Origin: Leptodactylus fallax
Taxonomy: Eukaryota; Chordata; Amphibia; Anura; Leptodactylidae
Assembly (NCBI GenBank): GCA_947044405.1
Contig: CAMRHE010000055.1
Location: 1,172,501-1,236,500 of the forward strand
Length of the DNA stretch: 64,000 nucleotides
Direction of reading: 5' to 3'
Positions 55,290-64,000 of the stretch are shown here, in pieces; positions within the stretch are counted from its first letter, which is position 1; every line of letters starts with the position of its first letter. The position numbers were made by a program, and so were the translations under genes. The notes under the pieces are model-generated. The model searched no databases. It was not told the origin of the DNA and worked only from the letters and a program-made list of their open reading frames with translations.

Positions 55290-55685
55290 TAGAGATGAGC
55301 AAATTTCTCAAAAGTTCGATTCGAAGTTCCAAAAAAAAAAATTTGCTTCGATCCGAATTACTTCGCGGCGAACAAACAGCTATTTCTGGCCTGCAGAGAG
55401 CCGGGGTTTGCGGCAAAATGGCAGAAGCCCTTGGATGCCGCGGTCACATGTCTCTCTCTCCAGCACGGACAAGTTTTAATCATGTGGAAGGATCTGCTAA
55501 CAAGCAAAGACACGCCTACCCAATCACATCACTAGAGAATATCCTGTAACCGTCTGATGTCACAAAGGTCCTTACTAAATATTCGCTACTGAAAAGCATC
55601 TGGAAATCCGGAATCGTGGCGAATCGAAGATTTCCTGAAATTCGGATCGAATTCCACTTCTGCAGAATCGATTCGCTCATCTCTA
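55290..55685 (+). mobile_element. hAT MITE, second copy in opposite orientation
   Basis: Ends are TAGAGATGAGCAAATTTCTC and, inverted, TAGAGATGAGCGAATCGATT. Flanks are GCCATAAT (55282-55289) and ACCACAAT (55686-55693), six of eight matching. The interior aligns in reverse with 41618-42037 throughout, including the CTCTGCAGCCC-type region and GATCCTTCCACATG segment. Confidence 0.75.
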
Positions 55686-55693
55686 ACCACAAT

Positions 55694-56740
55694 ATGGAGT
55701 TTCACAGAATAACATGTTCTACAGAATTATTATATAATAAATATATATAGAGGTTGAATTTTTTGATGCAGAGCTCCAAATTCCGTTTGTAGACAATATG
55801 AGACAGCGTGGACACCACCAGAGGAATTCAAAGTCTACTGCGCAGAAACTCAATAAGGATATGTTTACACTGACTTTAGCTTTCTTCCATCTTGTATGCT
55901 TACTTTTTAATCAAAGGCAAAGTCCTGCAGGCAGAATTTTATCTTCCATTTTTATCTTCTGTCTTTTTTTTTTTCACATTACACTGAATGAAGACAGATG
56001 CAGACAGAATGTGCTCTCCATCCATCATTATGTTAGTTTTCCAGTCTGCTGTACTGATCCTATGATGGATCAGAACAAAAGAATAAAAAGCAGCCTGTGG
56101 GAAGTTAGCCCAATAAAACTGTATGACGGAAGCTCCTCCTAGTGGTTGCTGGAAGCAGTCTGAAATTTATCAGTTATCTATACCCTTATGCATTAGATTT
56201 AGGGTATTATTAAATATTGGTTACTTTGCTTGGATTTCTATAAGATAATTAGCCCAGAATTATTGACCTCTAGATGAGAGCATTGTGATCAGTGTTCCCT
56301 TAATTCTATACCTCGGCTTCCAGTCTCCCTCTTTGTTAAGGAATGGCCTCTATTTTTGGCCCTTTAACTTTCCTTCATATTTTTTCCTGGAATATGACTT
56401 CCTATTAAATTTTCCCTAGAATCAGCATGTATCTGCAGAATATTCAGTTGTGCACTCCAGTGTGAACAGGAACTAGTGTGAGTAAATTCTATTCAATGCT
56501 ATAGAATATGTTAGCGCTATATAAATTTACTGGGATCTATCAATAATGAATACATTGCCATGCACTTATACCTTCTAACCTCTTTTTATATTCAAGGGGG
56601 TGTCTGGTTTACAAAACCCATTTTCTAACTTCCTATTAGAGAATTTTGAGTTAATTAAAAGATGTTTCGTTTAGAACCTTCGATCAATTAACCACATCAG
56701 AGAATGACTCCAAAGACAACATCTCTCTCGGAGGACCAGG
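55694..56740. other. non-coding stretch, nothing recognised
   Basis: The 114-aa plus-strand frame at 55798-56142 has no recognisable domain. No clear transposon ends. Confidence 0.45.
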
Positions 56741-57210
56741 CCCATCAGCACATCACACGGTCCATTGATTTCAGTGATCAATATGTAATACCTCAGTACT
56801 CCTGCAGTGGCACTGCAGGGAACTTGGTACTCGCTGCAGAGTTTCTTTGGAAATTATGACTGATCATTTGGGATCCCAACAGTGACCCTTCTAACAAAAA
56901 TGGATTGTAAAAACTTATTAATCATGGGTAGAACGCAAAAAGAATTATCTAGTACAAGCAGCAGGACACTATGTAATACTTTAATTCTCCTGTGGTGGCG
57001 CTGCAGGGAACTTGAATGCTTGCTGTTGGGATTTCTTAATTATTACAGATCACTTGGGATCCTAGCAGGGGGACAACCTGGGATCTTCTTATTTCAGAGA
57101 CTCTTATAACAAAAATGAATTGCATAAAAGACGACAATCATGGAAACAAGTCAAAAAGAATTATATAGCAACAGCAGCTGGGGTAGACCGTATGTAATAC
57201 TTTACTTGTA

Positions 57211-57605
57211 GAGATGGGCAAACCACTTCAGCATGAGAGATAACTCAAATATCCTAAATTGTTCGGTTTTAGTATAAGAGATGGAGGCCCAGGGGAGGAG
57301 GGGGAAAAAAAAACAAAAAAAAAAAAAACACATTTATACTCACCTCACCTGGACCTCTTTGTGGAATCTGGTGCTCTTCATGGTGAAATTATGCACCTGG
57401 GGGTCACCACTGAGGCCTGTTATTAAGTCACATTGGTCACGCTGAGCATCATGACATCATAATTCTCGGCATGCCCAATCATAGGCCTCAACGGTGACTC
57501 CGGGCACACAACATCACCAAGGAGACTTAGATAGCACCGGATACCACAAGGAGACCCAAACGTCACCTCCCCTGGGCCTCCACCTATTATAATCTGGGGT
57601 CTGAA
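57211..57605. mobile_element. hAT-like MITE, hairpin family P, copy 8
   Basis: Left end TGTAGAGATGGGCAAACCAC. The interior has TTATACTCACCTCACCTGGA, TCATGACATCATAATTCTCG and the hairpin half TTATAATCTGGGGTCTGAAG. It lies inside the ~200-bp array; array sequence resumes at about 57606. Confidence 0.5.
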
Positions 57606-57689
57606 GAGAGCAAATTGATCTTATTTTCATAGCCTCTTCCAACAAAAAGTTATTGTAAATAGTGGCCAATAACTGGCAAATCTCACTTG

Positions 57690-57886
57690 ACTGCTTAGGC
57701 CAATTCACGGCTTCAGCGAAACTCCAGAAGAGACCCAGGAGAAGCCGCAGGTGCATAAGAACCGGGATGTGTCGGAGGACACTGGAGTATCGGGGACAGG
57801 TGAGTATGAATTTTTAATAAAATTTTTTAATGCCCCCAACTAATTTAAACATTAAAATGGTTGTCCATTTGTGCCTGGACAACCCC
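57690..57886. mobile_element. T2-type MITE, right part
   Basis: Right end GTGCCTGGACAACCCC followed by TTAA at 57887-57890. It contains GGGACAGGTGAGTATGAA. The left TTAA end was not found. Confidence 0.4.
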
Positions 57887-58860
57887 TTAAAGCTTATGCT
57901 TTTTAGAGCACCTTCCAAAAATATGTGAAAAACATGGGTTTCTTTTGTAATCTCACTGGCAGATTCCAAAAATATCATCAAGCAACAGTGACAGTCGAAC
58001 ATATCATGTAATACTTCTTTTCTCCTGTGGTGGCATTGCAGTGAGCTTGAACAGTGGCTGCTGGGTGCCTTTGCAAATTACAGCTTGGGTTCCTAGCAAA
58101 CAAACTGAGGTTGTCTTACTTGAGATCCCCTTCTAACAAAATGGTTTGTAAAATGTGCACAGTCATTGGTAGAAGTCAAAAAGAATTATGTAGCAGAAGA
58201 CACTATTTAATACTTCATTTCCACTGTAGCGGCACTGCAGGGAGCTGGAGCACTTGCTGCTGGGTATCTTTGCAATCTATAAATAATCACTTGGGGGTTT
58301 CAGGACACGTTTTAACAAAAAGGCATTGTCATAAAAGTGAGCAAGCACAGGCAGAAAACAAAAAGTAGTAGCTAGCAATAGCAGCCGGAGAAGACACTAC
58401 GTCAGGGGTAGGCAACCTTTTTCGTTCGGCGTGCCGAATTTAATTAAAAAATCAAAGATGAGATATTCGGAGTGCCGGGCAATAATTGTAAGTCTGACGA
58501 CACCTAAACTAAAGTTATACACCACAAACCATAACACAGAAGTGCTGCCACCAGATGCTTTAGGACACATGTGGTTACTGCTATTTCCTGGGGCGCACCT
58601 GTACTTTCCGATTAGAAGCAACGAAAGTCCATGTGCAGCCCCCAAATAGTGGTAAATGTGTTCAGGAGCACCGTATGGCGGCATCCTTATGGTGAATACA
58701 CACTATGTATCTGGATGCAGATATAGTCTTAGGCCACTGGAACTTTTACTTCAATGTAAAACTGCATTCACATGGTGCATTTTTGCACAAAAAAAATGCC
58801 TATGTTTTCTGTGCAAAAACACTTCCTTAATGCAGAAAACACACCGTTATACAGAATAAT

Positions 58861-59142
58861 GTCCCATAGCGGCCCCTGCACAAGGCATAATATCTCATAA
58901 CAGCCTCTGCACACGGTATGTCCCATAGTGAACCCTGCACACGGTATTATATCCCATAACAGCCTCTGCACACCGTATTATGTCATATAGTGGCCCCTGC
59001 ACATGGTATGTCCCATAGCAGCCCCTGCACATGGTATTATGTCACAAAGCATTCCCTGCACACGTTATTATGTCACATAGCGGTCCCTGCCCACAGTGTT
59101 ATGTCACATAGTGGTTCCTGCACACGGTATTATGTCCCATAG
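58861..59142 (+). repeat. minisatellite of 28-31 bp units inside a hAT element
   Basis: Nine to ten units with the pattern GCCCCTGCACACGGTATTAT then GTCCCATAGT. Some units lack TAT. The short minus-strand frame over this tract is a by-product. Confidence 0.85.
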
Positions 59143-59143
59143 T

Positions 59144-59525
59144 TTTCTTCAGAACCCCGAGTATAATAAGTGCAGGACCAAGAGAAGTGACAAACATAAA
59201 AAAAACAATGTACTCCCCATTCCACGCTCCGCAGCCGCTGTGTTCTCTTCGGCGCTTCTGCCTGTAGTCAACGACCGCAGATTGAGTCTCTGGGGTCACG
59301 TCGCGTCATTATGTGTAATGACGTCAGACGCAGACGTGACCTCTGAGGCCCTGTCAGCTGTCTGAAGCGCCTGCTGATCTCACAGCCGCCGCGGAGCGCA
59401 GGGAGCAAGGTGAGTATCATTGTTTTTTATGTTTTATCACTTCTCCTGAGTCTCCGCTTATTATACTCGGGGTCTGAAGAGACCCCACAGTATAATAATA
59501 GCAGTTTCATTTCGGCCATGTTTGG
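59144..59525. mobile_element. family P segment, copy 9, inside the hAT element
   Basis: TTCTTCAGAACCCCGAGTAT near 59144 and TTATACTCGGGGTCTGAAG with GACCCCACAGTATAAT near 59460-59496. Between them is TCACGTCGCGTCATTATGTG and an inverse CACGTCTGCGTCTGACGTCA-like palindrome, then GCAAGGTGAGTATC. It lies wholly inside 58403-59586, so either it is an insertion or family P derives from such an element. Confidence 0.5.
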
Positions 59526-59990
59526 TCCGATCGAGTCTGCTGGGTGAGGACTCCGCTGACGTGCCAGGGAAATAAGCCGACCCCTGCACTACGTAATACT
59601 TCATTTCTTCTGTGGAGGTGCTGCAGGGAACTTAAGACTTGTTGCAGGGTTTCATTGCAAATTATTATGTGCTGATGGTTCTTAGGGCACTTCTATAAAA
59701 AAAAAAAAAAATTAGATTGCAAAAAGTGAACAGAAGTTTAAAAAAAAAAAAAAAATTACTAAGCAACAACAGTAAGGGAGAATATCATGTAATAATTTGT
59801 TTCTCCTGCAGGGGTGCTGCAGGGAATTTGAGCACTTGATACTAGGCTTATTCAGAAATTATAGCTGACAGTTTGGGAGCGGCAAAGGCAAATCCTGAGT
59901 AAATTTATATTTTCTGTGAAAAATATGTGAAAAAATGGCTGGCAGATCCTAAAATAATATCAAGCAGAAAAAAATACCTTGTCATACTTA

Positions 59991-60363
59991 GAGTATGTTC
60001 ACATGGAGTTTTTTGCAGGCTGAAAAAAAATCTGCTTCAGGTATTAGGAAATGGTTTTTTGACGCATTTTTTTACAAGATGCTGTTTGTGTCGCGGTTTG
60101 TCGCAGTTTTTAATGCCGGTTTTGTCATGTTTTTTTGCTCCAGCACACTGTATGGATCTTGAAATTTCCATTAAAAAAACGATAGAAGTTTTTAATGTAG
60201 TTTTTGCAAAAACCGCATCAAAAAACGCATTGCGTTTTTTCTGCCTCCCTTTATTTCAATGGTATTTTCAAAAAACTGCTACCATTGAAATGAATGTGAG
60301 GCGCTTTTTGAGGCAGATTCCAGCTCAAATTCAGCCTGCAAAAAACTCTATGTGAACATACCC
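59991..60363. mobile_element. MITE with about 35-bp TIRs inside the array
   Basis: Ends are GAGTATGTTCACATGGAG and, inverted, GGGTATGTTCACATAGAG, both followed by TTTTTTGCAGGCTGAA. Flanks are TTA and TTT, which would fit a decayed 3-bp Harbinger-type duplication. The interior is rich in TTTTTGACGC / GCGTTTTTT words. The 142-aa frame at 59927-60355 is a by-product. Confidence 0.65.
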
Positions 60364-60930
60364 TTTGAGACCCTGAAAACTTGCTGCTGGGTTTCTTTTC
60401 AAAATTTACCTGAATACTTGAGATCCCAGCAGACAATATTTGGTTGTGCTATTTCAGAGTCCCTGGATTGTAGAACATTTACAGTGATTGATAGGAGTCA
60501 AAAAGAATTATGTAAAAAAAAACAGCAGAAGACTATGTTATACCTCATTTCTCCTGTGGTGGTGCTACAGGTAACAAACTTTTACTGCTGGGTTTAACTT
60601 GAGGTCCAAGAGCCCTTCTAACCCAAAGGAAAAAATTGTAAAACAATCATGAGCATAAGTATTATCTAGCAGCACCTGGAGAGGATTCTATGTAATACTT
60701 TGGTTCTCCTGAGGAGGCAGCGCAGGGATTTTGAGCACTTGTTACTAGGTTTCTTACAAATTCTAACTCATCACTTGAGGTCCCAGCAGAGGCACAACCT
60801 CTGATCAGCTTATTTTAAGGGTGACTTCTAACAAAAGAAGGGGATTGTATAAAGTGGACAATAACGGACAAAAGTCAAAAAGTATTATCTCGCAACAGCA
60901 GCCAGAGAAGGCCATAAATTACTGCAGCAA

Positions 60931-62148
60931 ACAGTGAAACCGCTAATTTTATAAGGCTTCATAAAAGTCCACAGTCCTCATAGAGCAAAAATAAATAAGC
61001 CGCATTCTTCTTCCAATAAAATGGTTACTGTGGTAATAGGGCTTCCATTGTATTTAGGAATTCCAATAAGACAAATGGCTTTATCTTAAGGAGGCTCAAA
61101 TTGGCTATTTTGACGTAACATTCAAGGAGTACAAATCATCTTTTTTAAAGTCCGACAATCACCTTGCGTACAAGGACAGATGTTATTTGCTACAGAAGAG
61201 ACGAAACAAAAATCAGCTTTTTAAAAATGGCCAAGAAGCCGAAAAGAAAATTTCTGCGGCAACAACGTTGTTATGCATCATTTATTAAGAAACTGAATAT
61301 CTTATAAGGTAATACAAGTGGATGAGATGAGATTTTGCAGTCAGCACTATGCAACGCGTTCGATGTGCGGAGATGGATTTATCACTATATAACTGTATGG
61401 CTTTACAATCTTATACTCAAGATGGGATTAGTATGGATAAGAACAGATAAAAATTGTGTAGCCTCAACCGTGCTTAAGCCATAATGATAGTGAGTTCTTT
61501 TTAAGTTCTAAAGACCGGGAGTCGAATGTCAGCCTTGGGACTCATAACAAAAGTTCATCCATGTTCTCTTACTCACGTTCACTTATCAACCAAATGAAGA
61601 TATTTTTCTTCTGACATTCAATGTCACGGCTTCATTACTCCGGAGTCTTCTATCTACAAATACATATAAATATCTTACACATTAAGTCCTCCAGGAAATA
61701 ACAATGAAAGATGGAATCTGCACATTCTAAATGGGATGTGACTTTTTTCATAGATAAACCTTGAAGACCAAATTTAATAGATCTGTTCTCATCGGTAATG
61801 TACGGATCGGTAGACAAGAATTATGAATCAACCTTGGCCTTTTTCTTTCTGTTTATACAGCTCCGGCCATCACTCTGTGAAACGTTCCTCTTAAAGACAG
61901 AGCAGATGTGTGGAGGTTATAACAGGTCTTAAATCCTGGAAATTTTTTTTCTTTGATATTATTTGACTTTTTTTATTTTATTTTTTTAATGGAGGTTCAT
62001 ATGTGTTTTCTTTGTCTGGATCTTGTGAGGGACAAGATATTCTTTATACCTTAAATTTCTAAAAAGAAGCAATAAAAGATTCACAAAAAAAATGAAAGAT
62101 TTTTTCATTTGGTACATTTGGTCGGACCAATTGGAAATACATTTGGGG
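60931..62148. other. non-coding stretch, nothing recognised
   Basis: No repeats or convincing frames. About 61150-61700 is compositionally mixed and repeat-free, a weak candidate for conserved sequence. Confidence 0.45.
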
Positions 62149-63198
62149 AGATTTACTAAGAAAAATTTGCTAGAATTTTGAAGTAATTTGCACCCACAAA
62201 TTGCCTACCATACCTCCCCCACTTAATCAAGTGTTTAAGATACTTTTTAGACACTTTTACAATTTGCACCAAGAATAAAGTTGAAGCTGGACAGAAAGTG
62301 GGTATGACTTGTATTGTCGCCAAAATTGTGCCAAATTTTCCTAACAATTAAGTCAACTAATACGAGGTGTAAAGTTAAGGGGTTTTCTGGGAAAAAAAAA
62401 GTTTTTTGTTGTTTTTTTTTTTTTAAAAAAGGTCTGTTAGTGCTATTAATGGGTTACTAAATGCTCCTATACACCTTTAGCCATGTTTTGAGTGATTTCT
62501 GGGTGTCTCTGGGAGCTCCTGGCACGCTAGCTCCCTTTCCCCCTTCCTCTCTCCCTCTCATACACCCACTCCCTGTCTCTCTAGCTATCCCGTCCACCCC
62601 CCGACCCCATTATACTTACGTGACTTCCATCCAGTCTTCCTTCTGCATGACAGCCCCTCTCTTTTTTCTGATTCTGCAGGTGCATGCAGTAGTCCGAGCA
62701 CTGCTCTGTAGCCGACGATCCACCTCTACTGCGCCTGCACAGTAGAGATGGATTTTCAGCTGCAGAGCACAGAGTAACAATGGGACTATTGCGCACACCG
62801 GCAGTCAGAAAAGAGGGAGGAGCAGTCACGAAGAAGGAAGACTGGAAGGAAGTCACGTAAGTACATAATGTAGTGGATGGGGGTGGGGGGGAGTCGTAGT
62901 GATGTTCTGTTTCTGGAAGCAGGGAAACTGATCGTCACCGGATAACCAGCAAATGTCCCTGGGGCGTTCTCATGACCTCCCCAGGTATATAGGTCAATAT
63001 ACATTTTTTGATAAATTATGTTATTTAGAAAGTGGGGAGAGGATGTTTAGATTAGTGAAGGAATTTGTTTTTATCCCGGACAACCCCTTTAAACTAGACA
63101 GTCTAGTAATGCAACAGCTTTGTCATCTAGGATTAGACAGTATGATAATCTGGTTGTACTGTCTAACTTAAAGACAGTACTAGTAAATCTGCCCCCAC
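62149..63198. mobile_element. MITE with GGGG(C)AGATTTACTA ends, host of a nested T2
   Basis: Left TGGGGAGATTTACTAAG and, inverted on the right, TGGGGGCAGATTTACTAGTA. Its own body is about 230 bp on the left and 110 bp on the right. The middle is the T2-type element at 62379-63088. Target duplication unclear. Confidence 0.5.
62379..63088. mobile_element. T2-type MITE with a 115-bp-arm palindrome
   Basis: TTAA at 62375-62378 and 63089-63092. Ends are GGGGTTTTCTGGGAAA and, inverted, AGGGGTTGTCCGGGAT. At about 62617-62863 two arms of about 115 bp (CTTACGTGACTTCCATCCAG and its inverted copy) meet almost without a spacer. The frames on both strands here, including the 91-94-aa pair, are by-products of the palindrome. 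Confidence 0.65.
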
Positions 63199-63589
63199 TA
63201 CATTATAGGCATCAGTGATCTGAGGTTAGTGTATATAGTGTACTATATGGCAGGGTTACGGTTTCTTAAATCTGGACAACTAGAGATGTGTGAAATTTCT
63301 GTTTTCTGGGCTTTCTTCAAACTTTAAATCCTTTTGATTTACATCAATTCTTTCAGCTAGAGTATAACGTTTTCTATCTGTAGAGGTGAATGTTGCCTTA
63401 AGGGGAACCTGTCACCATAAACCATATGTTGTCTCGCCTACAGGCATAAAGGGATGAAACCGATTTCAAGTAAAAAAAAAAAAAATTATTGTAACCACCA
63501 GTGTGATGTGGACTTTGTCACAAAACCAGTTTGACCTTTGGCCACTCCTAAGGGCATTGTCTATACAGCCTCCTTGGTATTCACCCTTT
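63199..63589. other. non-coding stretch with one T2-type left end
   Basis: TTAAGGGGAACCTGTCACC at 63398 resembles a T2 left terminus. No right partner before the LTR-like block. Confidence 0.45.
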
Positions 63590-64000
63590 AACATCTCTAG
63601 AGGGATTTTGATTTTGCTGCAAGGAGACCACCAGGCCAGTACCACTGTAGTGACAATGTTGATGACAGCTGACCAAACAGGTCAGGGACAATAGTGCAGA
63701 AAACCAAGGGTTCAGGCAGAACCAGAGTCTGAATACAGACCAAGATCAGGACTTACAGCACATGTACAAGGTCAGTGGACAGGTGCAGTCAGGGTTGGAA
63801 AAGCTGGTTTTGTAAACAGGCAGGAGATTAGGGCTAACACCACAGGTTTAATGGTTAGGATCAGACTGAAATTGGCAACTGGTAGTCATAAAATAGTTGC
63901 AGATGGCAGGGACAAAGTCAGGAACAAGCTGGATTCTAGCAAGCTAGGAAAGTAAATTGCTCAGGCAGGGTTTGGCAGGTAAAGCAGACTTTTATACTGG
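63590..64000 (-). repeat. LTR-like block on the minus strand, runs off the window
   Basis: On the minus strand it begins CCAGTATAAAAGTCTGC (TATA-like) and continues with CCTGCC-, CTGAGC- and TTCCTGACTTTGTCCCTGCC-type words, the same style as the blocks at 24463 and 37637. The upstream part lies beyond the window. Ty3/gypsy-type origin is inferred from style only. Confidence 0.4.

Larger units (their letters stand above)
58403..59586. mobile_element. hAT element with perfect 8-bp duplication
   Basis: 1184 bp. Ends are CAGGGGTAGGCAACC and, inverted, CAGGGGTCGGCTTATTT, with CACTACGT directly repeated at 58395-58402 and 59587-59594. The CAGGGGT start and 8-bp duplication are diagnostic of hAT. 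It is non-autonomous. It contains GTTCGGCGTGCCGAA near the left end, a ~30-bp minisatellite (58861-59142) and a family P hairpin segment. The duplication joins two halves of one array unit (GAAGACACTACGT and TAATACTTCATTTC). Confidence 0.85.
56741..60930 (+). repeat. diverged tandem array, ~200-bp unit, interrupted
   Basis: At least nine units carry the landmark CTCCTGTGGTGGCGCTGCAG, then GGAACTTGAGCACTTGCTGC, then a TTCTAACAAAAATGGATTGT part and GTCAAAAAGAATTATCTAGC, in that order. Landmarks lie near 56810, 57000, 58034, 58231, 59619, 59815, 60380, 60563 and 60718. Spacing of neighbouring units is about 155-225 bp, mostly 190-215. A variant unit (AAAATATGTGAAAAA, CTGGCAGAT-CC) occurs near 57910-57975 and 59920-59955. 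The array is split by MITEs at 57211-57605 and 57690-57886, a hAT element at 58403-59586 and a MITE at 59991-60363. Confidence 0.8.

Noticed and set aside
59927..60355. 142-aa plus-strand open frame
   Set aside because: It coincides with the MITE at 59991-60363; the FF/KK-rich translation reflects TTTTT/AAAAA-rich terminal repeats.

Overview
This window looks like intergenic or intronic DNA from an anuran amphibian with a repeat-rich genome. I assign it from the repeat types rather than from any host gene: T2/Kolobok-type MITEs with TTAA target sites and AGGG-type ends, as described in Xenopus; hAT MITEs ending TAGAGATGAGC or CAGGGGT; PIF/Harbinger-like MITEs with 3-bp target duplications; and at least six Tc1-like families. 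The genus cannot be fixed from the sequence alone. I recognise no host protein-coding exon, rRNA gene or functional tRNA. The only full-length credible coding sequences are two transposases.

Layout. 1-8.4 kb is mostly single-copy-looking AT-rich DNA with scattered MITEs and one very large palindromic T2 element (6975-7520). 8.4-11.5 kb holds a foldback MITE, a TA microsatellite, a complete Tc1 element inserted into that microsatellite (8993-10642, intact 340-aa transposase, near-identical 212-bp terminal repeats) and a TTAA-flanked element. 12-25 kb carries T2 MITEs, two copies of a non-autonomous Tc1 derivative, a broken Tc1 transposase with a tRNA-Val-like leader, and an LTR-like block. 28-31 kb has a Harbinger-type MITE and a T2 MITE whose end has expanded into an 18-copy, ~50-bp minisatellite. 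33-38 kb has a three-copy tandem duplication, more MITEs and another dead Tc1 element. 39-43 kb has two T2 MITEs sharing one TTAA and a hAT MITE with a perfect 8-bp duplication. 43398-44964 is the second complete Tc1 element (intact 338-aa transposase, from a different family). 46-56 kb contains further MITEs, a long AAT-rich cryptic repeat and a dead minus-strand Tc1 transposase. 56.7-60.9 kb is an old tandem array with a ~200-bp unit, split by several transposon insertions. The last 2 kb has a T2 element nested in another MITE and an LTR-like block on the minus strand.

How the parts relate. The two intact transposases could in principle act on their own termini and on close relatives. They are not expected to mobilise the T2, hAT or Harbinger-type MITEs, which need other transposases not found here. 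A few stretches without recognisable repeats and with homeodomain-like TAAT motifs (about 1090-1290, 3690-3900, 48380-48760, 52220-52510, 54140-54250) are candidate conserved non-coding elements; only alignment to other frogs could show this.
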